Positions 35,665-43,162 of a stretch of 44,385 nt of DNA are shown here, piece after piece. Made by a program: the position numbers and the translations under genes. Each line of letters begins with the position of its first letter. Position 1 is the stretch's first letter. The stretch is from contig CAITZZ010000005.1 in NCBI GenBank assembly GCA_903897005.1, forward strand, positions 1 through 44,385, in the 5' to 3' direction. The notes under the pieces were generated by a model that worked only from the letters and a program-made list of their open reading frames with translations, searched no databases and was not told where the DNA came from. Origin of the DNA: an uncultured beta proteobacterium (GTDB taxonomy: Bacteria; Pseudomonadota; Gammaproteobacteria; Burkholderiales; Burkholderiaceae_C).

Positions 35665-36210
35665 ATGCTTCGCAAGCCCATCAAACACTGTAAGGACTGC
35701 GGCGCGGCCGCGGTCTATCGCATTCCGGACGATGGCGACACGAAAGAGCGCGCGGTCTGCCCGGTCTGCAACAGCATCCACTACGAGAACCCCTTGATCG
35801 TCGTCGGGACCGTGCCCTACTGGGGCAGCAAGGTCCTGCTTTGCAAACGCAACATCGAGCCGCGTTGGGGCAAATGGACGCTGCCGGCCGGCTTCATGGA
35901 GCTGAACGAAACCGTGGCCGAGGGCGCTGCCCGGGAAACGGTGGAAGAGTCCGGCGCGCAGTTTGCGCTGGAAGGCTTCTTCTCGCTGCTCAATGTGCCC
36001 CGCGTCGGCCAGGTTCATATGTTCCATCTGGCGCGCCTGCTCAGTGAGAGTTTCAACCCCGGCTTCGAGACCATCGAAGCGCGCCTGTTTGAGGAAGAAG
36101 AGATTCCCTGGGATCAAATTGCGTTCAGAACAGTCAAAGAAACCCTGGAACACTACTTCCGCGACCGGGCCGCAGGCCATTTCAAGTTCCATGCGGTCGA
36201 TGTCATTTGA
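35665..36210 (+). CDS. Nudix hydrolase with N-terminal zinc ribbon
   Basis: 181 residues from ATG at 35665; a TTG at 35638 overlapping the FAH stop is also possible. An N-terminal zinc-ribbon (CKDCG ... CPVCN, about residues 9-36) is followed by a Nudix domain with the box GFMELNETVAEGAARETVEESG. This layout is shared with the NudC/YjaD-like and ADP-ribose/CDP-type hydrolases of many bacteria. The exact nucleotide substrate cannot be read from the sequence. Followed by 177 bases without a gene. Confidence 0.9.
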   Translation: MLRKPIKHCKDCGAAAVYRIPDDGDTKERAVCPVCNSIHYENPLIVVGTVPYWGSKVLLCKRNIEPRWGKWTLPAGFMELNETVAEGAARETVEESGAQFALEGFFSLLNVPRVGQVHMFHLARLLSESFNPGFETIEARLFEEEEIPWDQIAFRTVKETLEHYFRDRAAGHFKFHAVDVI

Positions 36211-36387
36211 CCCGCAGTCCGCGGCCCTCAGCGCTGAGAACGTCGCCGGCTGAAATTCCTGTGAACCGACGCAGACGCCATCCTGGGGATTGCTTTCGTC
36301 GGCCTGTTGCTGGAAAATAGCCCGGAGCACCGGCAATCAGACGAGGATCATCACCAGGTGCATCACTCCAAGCCAAAGGGGGGCACG

Positions 36388-39150
36388 GTGGACAAAAAGA
36401 AGGTGCGACGCGAAAGCGGCGGCGATTCGGGTACAGATCTCATGGACGGCCTGCAACAGCGAGCCGAGGTGGTGCACGCGCAACAATTCGCCCAGTCACC
36501 CGAACCGTTTGCTGCGCCATCACCCGCAGCAGCACAACAGACGCTGCATGATCTGCAGGTGCAGCGGATTGAGCTGGAGATGCAAAACGAGGAGTTGCGT
36601 CGCACAACTGCCGTACTCGATGCCGCGCGCGCGCGCTACTTCGATTTTTACGATCTGGCCCCGGTGGGTTACTGCACAGTGAACGCAAAAGGCCTGATCA
36701 CGGAGGCCAACCTGGCCACCGCCAGGCTGCTCAATTTTCCCCGCAGCCAATTGATCAAGCAGCCCATCAGCCGCTTCATCTTCAACGACGACCAGAATAT
36801 CTATTACGAGCTTCGACACAGGCTCCTGGATACCGATCAATCATCGTCCTGCGAACTGCGCCTGCTGGCGCATGCGGGAACGCCATCGTGGACACATCTG
36901 CAGATGGCGTCGGTGAAAGATGAGGCTGGCGATTCTGAACTGCGTCTGGTGCTCAAGGACATCACCGACCGCAAGAAGATTGAAGCCAGCCTGGGCGCCA
37001 GCGAGATGCGTTACCGCACGCTGGTGGAACGGATGCCAGAGCCGATTGTTGTTCATGGCGCAGGCAAGACCCTTTACGTCAATCCCGCCGCCATCAAAAT
37101 GTTCGGGGCAAGCGCTGCCAGCGACCTGGTTGGCAAACCAACGCTTGACTTGCTGCACCCTGATTTTCGCAAGGCCATTGCCGAGCGCATGAAGAGCGCT
37201 GAAGCTGGCAGCGCTACGCCGGTGCTTGAACAGAAGTTGCTCAAGCTCGATGGCAGCGTGATCGACGTCGAAGTTCAGGTGATACAGATGCACTTCGATG
37301 GAACGCCTGCGGTGCAAGCCGTGATGCGCGACGTCACAGAGCGAAACAAGGCAGAGGCGTTGCTGCGAGCCAGCCTGCGCCTGCGCGAGTATGGACTGAA
37401 CCATTCCCTGGATGAACTGCTAACCAAAACTTTGGACGAGGCCGAACTGCTGACCGGCAGCGAAATCGGTTTTTTTCACTTCCTGGAGACCGATCAAAAG
37501 ACGCTGTGGCTGCAGGATTGGTCCACCCGCACGCTGCATGAAATGTGTAGCGCCGAGGGCAAGATGCAACACTACTCGGTGGATCAGGCTGGCGTGTGGG
37601 TCGATTGCATTCACCAACGCCGTCCGGTCATCCACAACGATTACGCCAGTCTGCCGCACCGCAAGGGCCTGCCAGCGGGCCACGCGCCGGTCAAGCGTGA
37701 ACTGGTGGTGCCAATCATGCGCGGCGAGCTCATCGTGGCGATTCTGGGGGTCGGCAACAAGCCCGTGAATTACGACCAGAGCGATGTCAAGACTGTTTCC
37801 CGACTTGCCGATATTGCCTGGGACGTGGTGGCAGCCCGACGGGTCGAGCACGAGCTGGTGAAAAGCCGAAATCTTCTTGCCGAGACTCAAAGCATCGGCA
37901 AAGTGGGTGGCTGGGAATTCGATATCGATAGCGGAAAGCAAGCCTGGACTGAGGAGGTCTACCGCATTCACGATGTCGCTCTTGACCTGGGTCCGACGCT
38001 GGAGAAAGGTATCAATTTCTATGCCCCTGACTGTAGAGCCCGTGTGCAGGAGGTCGTGCGTCGTGTGATCGACCCTGGCGAACCCTTCGATATCGAGTCG
38101 GCCATCATCACAGCCAAAGGCCATCGGCGCGACGTGCACATCGTCGGAAAACCGGACCTGGAACACCGAAGAATCTATGGCTTCATCCAGGACATCACCG
38201 AGCGCAAGAAGGCGCAAGCCAGGCTCCAACTCGCCGCCAACGTCTTCAGCCATGCCCGTGAAGGCATCACGATCACGGACCCCGACGGCAACATCATCGA
38301 TATCAACCCGGCTTTTACGCGAATCACCGGCTATAGCCGCGAGGAAGTGCTGGGGCAAAACCCGCGCATTCTCCAAGCGGGACGCCAGAACAAAGAGTTC
38401 TACGTCGCCATGTGGCGTGATTTGATGGCCGGCGGCCACTGGTCCGGCGACATCTGGAACAAACGCAAGAACGGCGAGATCTACCCTGAGCTGCTGACCA
38501 TCAGCGCTGTCAAGGACGCGCAAGGCAACGTGCTTCAGTATGTGGCCTTGTTTGCCGACATTACCGTACGCCACCAGATGGAGGACAAGGTAAAGCAACT
38601 GGCCTTTGTTGACCCGCTGACCAAGCTGCCAAACCGGCGCACACTCAGTGATCGTTTGACCCAGGCCATGGCATCGAGCAAGCGCAGCGGGCGCTTCGGC
38701 GCCCTCATGGTGCTTGATCTGGACAACTTCAAACCGCTCAACGACGCGCATGGGCATGCGGCAGGCGACCTGCTACTGGAGGCAGTGGCCGCACGCATGC
38801 TGGCTTGCGTGCGGGAAGTCGATACGGTGGCGCGCATCGGCGGCGATGAGTTTGTCGTGCTACTCAGCGAAATGGATACGGACCGAAGCGAGTCGATGTC
38901 ACAGGCCGGCTTGATTGCCGAGAAGATTCGCCTTGCCCTGGCGGCACCGTATTCGCTGCCACTGACCAGGCAGGGGCAAGAAGCGTCGGCAGTTGAGCAT
39001 CGCTGCTCTGCCAGCATCGGGGTGGTGCTGTTCTTAAACCACGAGGCCAGCCAGGAAGACATCCTGCGCTGGGCCGACGCGGCGATGTACCAGGCCAAGG
39101 CCGCCGGACGCAATGCGATTCGGTTCTATGGAGCGGACGGGATCAGTTGA
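36388..39150 (+). CDS. Multi-sensor diguanylate cyclase (PAS-PAS-GAF-PAS-PAS-GGDEF)
   Basis: 920 residues from GTG at 36388, which has AAGGGGGG just upstream. A TTG at 36307 would add 27 residues. Order: a short helical lead, PAS (FYDLAPVGYCTVNAKG), PAS (MPEPIVVHGAGKTLYVNPAA), GAF (LLTGSEIGFFHFLE ... VPIMRGELIVAILGVGN), PAS (GGWEFDIDSGKQAW), PAS (AREGITITDPDGNIIDINPAF) and GGDEF. Several PAS-to-PAS junctions carry DITDRKK or DVTERNK. The cyclase signature IGGDEF is intact, preceded by DPLTKLPNRR and DLDNFKPLND. No membrane segment and no EAL domain were seen. It should make cyclic-di-GMP in the cytoplasm in response to unknown signals; the PilZ-like protein elsewhere in the window is a possible receiver. 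Confidence 0.93.
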   Translation: MDKKKVRRESGGDSGTDLMDGLQQRAEVVHAQQFAQSPEPFAAPSPAAAQQTLHDLQVQRIELEMQNEELRRTTAVLDAARARYFDFYDLAPVGYCTVNAKGLITEANLATARLLNFPRSQLIKQPISRFIFNDDQNIYYELRHRLLDTDQSSSCELRLLAHAGTPSWTHLQMASVKDEAGDSELRLVLKDITDRKKIEASLGASEMRYRTLVERMPEPIVVHGAGKTLYVNPAAIKMFGASAASDLVGKPTLDLLHPDFRKAIAERMKSAEAGSATPVLEQKLLKLDGSVIDVEVQVIQMHFDGTPAVQAVMRDVTERNKAEALLRASLRLREYGLNHSLDELLTKTLDEAELLTGSEIGFFHFLETDQKTLWLQDWSTRTLHEMCSAEGKMQHYSVDQAGVWVDCIHQRRPVIHNDYASLPHRKGLPAGHAPVKRELVVPIMRGELIVAILGVGNKPVNYDQSDVKTVSRLADIAWDVVAARRVEHELVKSRNLLAETQSIGKVGGWEFDIDSGKQAWTEEVYRIHDVALDLGPTLEKGINFYAPDCRARVQEVVRRVIDPGEPFDIESAIITAKGHRRDVHIVGKPDLEHRRIYGFIQDITERKKAQARLQLAANVFSHAREGITITDPDGNIIDINPAFTRITGYSREEVLGQNPRILQAGRQNKEFYVAMWRDLMAGGHWSGDIWNKRKNGEIYPELLTISAVKDAQGNVLQYVALFADITVRHQMEDKVKQLAFVDPLTKLPNRRTLSDRLTQAMASSKRSGRFGALMVLDLDNFKPLNDAHGHAAGDLLLEAVAARMLACVREVDTVARIGGDEFVVLLSEMDTDRSESMSQAGLIAEKIRLALAAPYSLPLTRQGQEASAVEHRCSASIGVVLFLNHEASQEDILRWADAAMYQAKAAGRNAIRFYGADGIS

Positions 39151-39157
39151 ATGACCG

Positions 39158-39176
39158 CAGTCAGGAGAACTGACTG
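39158..39176. terminator. Hairpin between the convergent diguanylate cyclase and membrane-protein genes
   Basis: Perfect seven-base arms, CAGTCAG at 39158-39164 and CTGACTG at 39170-39176, with a GAGAA loop, seven bases after the cyclase stop codon. There is no T run. The position between convergent genes suggests a transcription-end hairpin. Confidence 0.4.
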
Positions 39177-39220
39177 ACCGGGGTGTGTCTGCAACTCGCA
39201 CCCGCAGGCCAATACACGTT

Positions 39221-39490
39221 CTACGGCGGCTTTTCCTTGGCCTCTACATCAATCACGTCGGCATCATCACGCTGGCTTTTCGGAACCTGGCCTGGAGTGC
39301 GATAGAAGCGGTCCCAGACCGCTTGCCGATCGACCTTGAAGGTCCAGGGGGCGACGGGCCGGCCATTCAGGCGCGCCCAGAGTGAGCGCAGCAGCCACAG
39401 TGCCAGCAGCAGCAGCGCAGCAAAAAGCAGGCTGACCAGAAAAATCATGCCGGCCACCAGCAGAGCGACACGCAGAAGAAAACGCATCAT
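39221..39490 (-). CDS. Small membrane protein of unknown function
   Basis: 89 residues beginning MMRFLLRVALLVAG; the second Met may be the true start. A long hydrophobic region (about 4-36) contains one or two helices and is followed by a cytoplasmic or periplasmic tail with RSLWARLNGRPVAPWTF, DRFYRTPGQVPKSQRDDADVIDVEA. I believe similar proteins are found in Comamonadaceae, annotated as hypothetical. It is 52 bases before (downstream of) scoB, on the same strand. Confidence 0.65.
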   Translation of the reverse strand: MMRFLLRVALLVAGMIFLVSLLFAALLLLALWLLRSLWARLNGRPVAPWTFKVDRQAVWDRFYRTPGQVPKSQRDDADVIDVEAKEKPP

Positions 39491-39542
39491 GGTGCAAGGC
39501 GGTGAGTGCGACGCTGGGCCGCCCTCACCTCTTGGGCTGCAC

Positions 39543-40181
39543 TCAGTGCAGGGTTGCGCCGGTCTTCGATTGCAGTTCTTCGCGCGTCACGCCCGGCGCC
39601 ATCTCGACCAGTTTGAGGCCCGCTGGCGTTACGTCCATCACGGCCAGATCGGTAATGATGCGGTTGACGACACCGACGCCAGTCAAGGGCAGGTTGCAGT
39701 TCGCCAGGATCTTGAGGTCGATGCTGCCGTCCTTCTTTTTCGCAACATGCTCCATCAGGACCAGCACGCGCTTGACACCGCCTACCAGGTCCATCGCGCC
39801 GCCCATACCCTTGACCATCTTGCCCGGAATCATCCAGTTGGCCAGATCTCCTTTTTCGCTGACCTGCATGGCACCCAGAATGCTCAGGTTCACCTTGCCG
39901 CCACGAATCATGGCAAAGCTCTCGTGGCTGCCAAAAATGCTGGAACCGGGAATCGTCGTCACGGTCTGCTTGCCGGCGTTGATCAGGTCGGCGTCCACTT
40001 CGTCCTCGGTCGGAAACGGTCCGATGCCCAGCATGCCGTTCTCGCTTTGCAGCCAGACTTCCTTGTCTGGTGCCACGAAGTTGGCCACCAGCGTCGGCAA
40101 ACCGATGCCCAGGTTGACGTAAAAACCGTCCTGCAATTCTTCAGCCGCTTTGGCCGCCATTTGGTCGCGTGTCCAGGCCAT
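39543..40181 (-). CDS. scoB: Succinyl-CoA:3-ketoacid CoA transferase subunit B
   Basis: 212 residues from ATG at 40181, with AAGGAG seven bases away; a TTG two codons upstream is less likely. The beta subunit of the CoA transferase that activates acetoacetate. Carries [18 protein letters not shown], with the catalytic glutamate in [13 protein letters not shown], and the family motifs [14 protein letters not shown] and GMGGAMDLV. It starts two bases after the scoA stop, so the two subunits are almost certainly coupled. It links acetoacetate with succinyl-CoA. Confidence 0.95.
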   Translation of the reverse strand: MAWTRDQMAAKAAEELQDGFYVNLGIGLPTLVANFVAPDKEVWLQSENGMLGIGPFPTEDEVDADLINAGKQTVTTIPGSSIFGSHESFAMIRGGKVNLSILGAMQVSEKGDLANWMIPGKMVKGMGGAMDLVGGVKRVLVLMEHVAKKKDGSIDLKILANCNLPLTGVGVVNRIITDLAVMDVTPAGLKLVEMAPGVTREELQSKTGATLH

Positions 40182-40183
40182 GA

Positions 40184-40888
40184 TCAAACTCCTTTAGAGG
40201 TAACGGTGCGTTGCTCGATACGCTTTTCGGGATGCGCATTGAGCACGATGCGGTGCACGTAAATGCCGGGCAGATGCACGGCATCGGGATCAAAGCTGCC
40301 GGTCTCGACGATCTCTTCGACCTCCACCACCGTGATCTTGCCGGCCATCGCTACCGCCGGATTGAAATTGCGCGCCGTGCGCCGGAAGATCAGATTGCCG
40401 CTCTTGTCGGCCTTCCAGGCCTTGACCAGCGACACCTCGGGCACCAGGGCTTTCTCCAGGATGTACTGATGGCCGTCGAACTCGCGCGTTTCCTTGCCTT
40501 CGGCGATCAAGGTACCCACCCCAGTGCGCACGTAAAACGCAGGGATGCCGGCGCCACCGGCGCGCAGTTTTTCAGCCAGGGTTCCTTGCGGCGTGAATTC
40601 CAGTTTCAGTTCGCCGGCGAGAAACTGGCGCTCGAACTCCTTGTTCTCACCAACGTAGCTCGAAATCATCTTGGTGATCTGACGGGTTTCGAGCAATTTG
40701 CCCAGACCAAAACCGTCGACGCCGGCGTTATTGGAAATGACCGTCAGGTCTTTCACCCCCGACGCACACAGTGCATCGATCAGGGCCTCGGGTATGCCGC
40801 ACAGACCAAAGCCGCCCACGGCCAGCAACTGGCCGTCCTTGACGACGCCTTGCAGCGCTGCGGCCGCACTCGGGTAAATTTTGTTCAC
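40184..40888 (-). CDS. scoA: Succinyl-CoA:3-ketoacid CoA transferase subunit A
   Basis: 234 residues from GTG at 40888, with AAAGGAG eight bases upstream. Alpha subunit. Signatures are [69 protein letters not shown] and [11 protein letters not shown]. Together with scoB it moves CoA between succinyl-CoA and acetoacetate and so joins ketone-body or PHB breakdown to the TCA cycle. Divergent from the PAS-LuxR regulator; a 22-bp palindrome lies between them. Confidence 0.96.
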   Translation of the reverse strand: MNKIYPSAAAALQGVVKDGQLLAVGGFGLCGIPEALIDALCASGVKDLTVISNNAGVDGFGLGKLLETRQITKMISSYVGENKEFERQFLAGELKLEFTPQGTLAEKLRAGGAGIPAFYVRTGVGTLIAEGKETREFDGHQYILEKALVPEVSLVKAWKADKSGNLIFRRTARNFNPAVAMAGKITVVEVEEIVETGSFDPDAVHLPGIYVHRIVLNAHPEKRIEQRTVTSKGV

Positions 40889-40925
40889 TTGATGAGCTCC
40901 TTTGAAACAAGCATTGGCGTAGGAT

Positions 40926-40947
40926 ACTACTTATTTAAATACGTAGT
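40926..40947. promoter_or_regulatory. 22-bp palindrome between scoA and the PAS-LuxR regulator
   Basis: The half-sites ACTACTTATTT (40926-40936) and AAATACGTAGT (40937-40947) are reverse complements with a single mismatch and no spacer. It is AT-rich in a GC-rich surround. It is centred 19 bases before the regulator ATG and 48 before the scoA GTG, so binding could control both. LuxR/FixJ-type proteins bind as dimers to such sites, so the adjacent regulator is the likely ligand. Confidence 0.6.
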
Positions 40948-40955
40948 TCTTCGTA

Positions 40956-41501
40956 ATGGACATCGATTACCGCCTCGCCTTCGATCTGGCACCCGTCGGT
41001 CTCATTCTCTCGCGCAACCGTGTCATCGTGGACTGCAACCGGCACGTCTGCGAAATGTTTGGTGCATCACGCGAATTGCTGATCGGCGCATCGTTTCAGG
41101 TGCTGTACCCCAGCGCGATCGAGTTTGAGCGCACGGGCTCGCGCATTGCGCCCATCCTGAATCGAAGTGGCACCTACGCCGATGACCGCATCATGAAACG
41201 CGCCAACGGTGAAACCTTCTGGTGTCACGTCACCGGCCGGACGCTGACCCAGAGCACGCCTCACGAGGCAGGCATCTGGAGCTTTGAAGACCTGAGTTCA
41301 CGCCGCCCGGTCAAGGCGGAACTCACGGCGCGCGAGCGCGAGGTCGCCGCGCATCTGATGGACGGCCTGACCTCCAAGGAAATCGGCAAGGCCTTGAGCA
41401 TCAGCCACCGCACAGTTGAAATTTACCGGGCCCGACTGATGCGTAAATACAAGGCCTCCAACACCGGCGATCTGGTACACCGCTTGATGGCCGGTGGCTA
41501 G
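40956..41501 (+). CDS. PAS-domain LuxR-type transcriptional regulator
   Basis: 181 residues. An N-terminal PAS domain (about 5-115, AFDLAPVGLILSRNRVIVDCN) is followed by a LuxR helix-turn-helix (about 120-178, LTAREREVAAHLMDGLTSKEIGKALSISHRTVEIYRARLMRKY). No receiver domain, so signals probably reach it through the PAS pocket. It has no clear ribosome site; the palindrome and its flank occupy that region. Divergent from scoA-scoB, which it probably controls. The nature of the ligand is unknown; an acyl-CoA-pathway metabolite is a reasonable guess. Confidence 0.9.
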   Translation: MDIDYRLAFDLAPVGLILSRNRVIVDCNRHVCEMFGASRELLIGASFQVLYPSAIEFERTGSRIAPILNRSGTYADDRIMKRANGETFWCHVTGRTLTQSTPHEAGIWSFEDLSSRRPVKAELTAREREVAAHLMDGLTSKEIGKALSISHRTVEIYRARLMRKYKASNTGDLVHRLMAGG

Positions 41502-41573
41502 GCCGATTGCCGAAAGGCATTACACTCGGCGGTCGAATTTCCAATCTTTCCAAGACAAAACCCGGAGAAAATC

Positions 41574-41879
41574 ATGACCAACCGTCGCGAATTCATCGTT
41601 CAATTCAGCCTGGGCAGCACCGTGCTGGCCAGTGGCAGCGCTTTTGCGCAGGCCGCGCCGCTCGCCGCAAACGACCCCACAGCCATTGCGCTTGGGTATG
41701 TGGCCGACGCCGCCTCGGTCAACAAAGCCAAGTACCCCAAGTTCGCCGCTGACCAGAAATGCTCCAACTGTCAGCTCTACACCGGCAAGCCGGCTGATGC
41801 CAGCGGCCCCTGTGCCGTGTTTGGCAACAAACTGGTACCGGCCAAGGCCTGGTGCAGCAGCTGGGTGAAGAAGGTCTGA
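41574..41879 (+). CDS. High-potential iron-sulfur protein (HiPIP)
   Basis: 101 residues: an N-terminal signal with RREFIVQFSLGSTVLASGSAFA, which could be Tat-dependent although the twin-Arg motif is short, then about 75 mature residues. The four cluster ligands are C63, C66, C80 and C94 in a C-x2-C-x13-C-x13-C pattern, as in HiPIPs. GYVADAASVNKAKYPKFAADQKCSNC is typical. These periplasmic carriers deliver electrons to photosynthetic reaction centres or to terminal oxidases; here the cbb3 oxidase is a possible partner. RBS is GGAGAAAATC. It is convergent with the GDT1-family gene, two bases apart. Confidence 0.95.
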   Translation: MTNRREFIVQFSLGSTVLASGSAFAQAAPLAANDPTAIALGYVADAASVNKAKYPKFAADQKCSNCQLYTGKPADASGPCAVFGNKLVPAKAWCSSWVKKV

Positions 41880-41881
41880 GC

Positions 41882-42457
41882 CTACTGAAACAGTTTTTCA
41901 ACTTTCAGCAGGGTTAACACACCCATCACGGCAAAGATACCGGCAGCCACGCTGTGCACCAGCTTCATCGGTATCTTTGCTGCAAATTGACTGCCCACAA
42001 AAACGGCGGGCACGTCAGCCACCAGCATACCCAGCGTTGTTCCGGCAATCACTCGCAGCGGCTCACCGTAGTGCGCCGCTAGAGCGACCGTTGCAATCTG
42101 GGTCTTGTCCCCCATTTCCGCCAGAAAAAAAGTCACCAGGGTCGCGCCAAAAACACCTAGCTGTTTGGCCACCTGCGTCTCTTCCTCTTCAATTTTGTCC
42201 GGAATCATGGTCCAGGCGGCCATGCCAATAAACGACAAGCCCAGCACCCAGCGCATCACCTCCGGGCTGACGACCGAAGTAATCCAGGCGCCCAGCGCGC
42301 CAGCGAGTCCGTGATTGAACAGGGTCGCGATCAGAATGCCGGCAATGATGGGCAGCGGCTTCTTGAAGCGTGCTGCCAGAATGAAGGCCAGCAACTGGGT
42401 CTTGTCGCCAATTTCCGCGAGCGCCACGACGCCAGTTGAGATGAGAAGAGATTCCAT
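41882..42457 (-). CDS. GDT1/TMEM165 (UPF0016) family cation exporter
   Basis: 191 residues, six predicted helices in two repeats. Each repeat has the family motif E-x-G-D-K-T: ALAEIGDKTQLLAF (about 14-27) and FFLAEMGDKTQIATV (about 111-125). A charged loop with PDKIEEEETQV lies between. Bacterial members such as MneA export manganese; calcium/proton exchange is described in eukaryotic relatives. I looked upstream for the manganese riboswitch often found with manganese exporters and did not see a convincing one. Divergent from the AhpD-like gene. Confidence 0.9.
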   Translation of the reverse strand: MESLLISTGVVALAEIGDKTQLLAFILAARFKKPLPIIAGILIATLFNHGLAGALGAWITSVVSPEVMRWVLGLSFIGMAAWTMIPDKIEEEETQVAKQLGVFGATLVTFFLAEMGDKTQIATVALAAHYGEPLRVIAGTTLGMLVADVPAVFVGSQFAAKIPMKLVHSVAAGIFAVMGVLTLLKVEKLFQ

Positions 42458-42520
42458 GCGAGACCAGGCAAAGCTGCTAATGTACCCGCGCGCCAGACCC
42501 GGGCTGCCAGAATGACGCCA

Positions 42521-42543
42521 GATAATGTCCCACTGACATAATC
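42521..42543. promoter_or_regulatory. Inverted repeat upstream of the AhpD-like gene
   Basis: Arms GATAATGTC (42521-42529) and GACATAATC (42535-42543) around CCACT, with one mismatched pair. It lies 19 bases before the ATG at 42563. The core TGTC-N5-GACA has the T-N11-A form common for LysR-type sites but could serve another dimeric regulator. Confidence 0.45.
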
Positions 42544-42562
42544 AGTTGAAAAAGGAAACCCC

Positions 42563-43135
42563 ATGGACCGCTACCCTGCCCCTGAACTGAAGGATCTGCC
42601 CGAGGACATCCGCCTGCGCGTGCTTGAAGTTCAGGAAAAAGCCGGCTTTGTACCCAATGTCTTCCTGGCACTGGCCCGACGTCCACCCGAATGGCGCGCC
42701 TTTTTTGCTTACCACGATGCCTTGATGCTGAAGGACTCCGGACTCAGCAAGGGCGACCGCGAGATGATCGTCACCACCACCAGCGCTGCCAACAAATGCC
42801 TTTACTGCGTGGTGGCCCACGGTGCCATTCTGCGCATCTACGAAAAGAAACCGCTGGTCGCCGATCAAGTGGCCGTGAACTACCGCAAGGCCGATATCAC
42901 GCCGCGTCAGCGTGCCATGCTGGACTTTGCGATGAAGGTCTGCCTGAAGTCCGACGAGATTGGCGAGGCGGATTTCGCCGCCCTGCAAGCGCACGGTTTC
43001 AACGACGAGGACGCCTGGGACATTGCTGCCATCACCGCTTTCTTCGGCCTGTCCAACCGCATGGCATCGTTCAGCAACATGCTGCCCAATCCGGAGTTCT
43101 ACGCCATGGGGCGCTCGCCCAAGCCCAAGACCTGA
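42563..43135 (+). CDS. AhpD-like (carboxymuconolactone decarboxylase family) peroxidase-related protein
   Basis: 190 residues with ATG at 42563. The active-site motif is C79-L-Y-C82-V-V-A-H86, with E68 ahead of it, matching the E-x(n)-CxxC-xxxH centre of AhpD and the uncharacterised peroxidase-related enzymes. The opening MDRYPAPELKDLPEDIR and the KAGFVPNVFLALARRPPEW segment are family features. Likely a redox-active cytoplasmic protein that removes peroxides or alkyl hydroperoxides, but no partner such as AhpC is adjacent. An inverted repeat lies upstream. Confidence 0.88.
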   Translation: MDRYPAPELKDLPEDIRLRVLEVQEKAGFVPNVFLALARRPPEWRAFFAYHDALMLKDSGLSKGDREMIVTTTSAANKCLYCVVAHGAILRIYEKKPLVADQVAVNYRKADITPRQRAMLDFAMKVCLKSDEIGEADFAALQAHGFNDEDAWDIAAITAFFGLSNRMASFSNMLPNPEFYAMGRSPKPKT

Positions 43136-43162
43136 GTCCCGACCCGGCTATCCTTGCAGCTT

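Noticed and set aside
33870-35684. 604-codon minus-strand frame across ycaO, the ABM gene and the FAH gene
   Set aside because: It crosses three genes with good family matches. Where it lies over ycaO it is a different frame of the same DNA.
36211-36387. Perfect 12-base palindrome CTCAGCGCTGAG at 36227-36238 and open TTG frame at 36307
   Set aside because: A short GC-rich palindrome is expected by chance. The TTG extension of the cyclase lacks a ribosome site, whereas the GTG at 36388 has one. Nothing else was seen in this gap.
37420-38757. 445-codon minus-strand frame opposite the diguanylate cyclase
   Set aside because: The opposite strand carries well-formed PAS and GAF domains, and this frame shows none.
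42458-42562. Manganese (yybP-ykoY) riboswitch upstream of the GDT1-family gene
   Set aside because: The conserved loops of this riboswitch could not be found on either strand of the 105-base gap.
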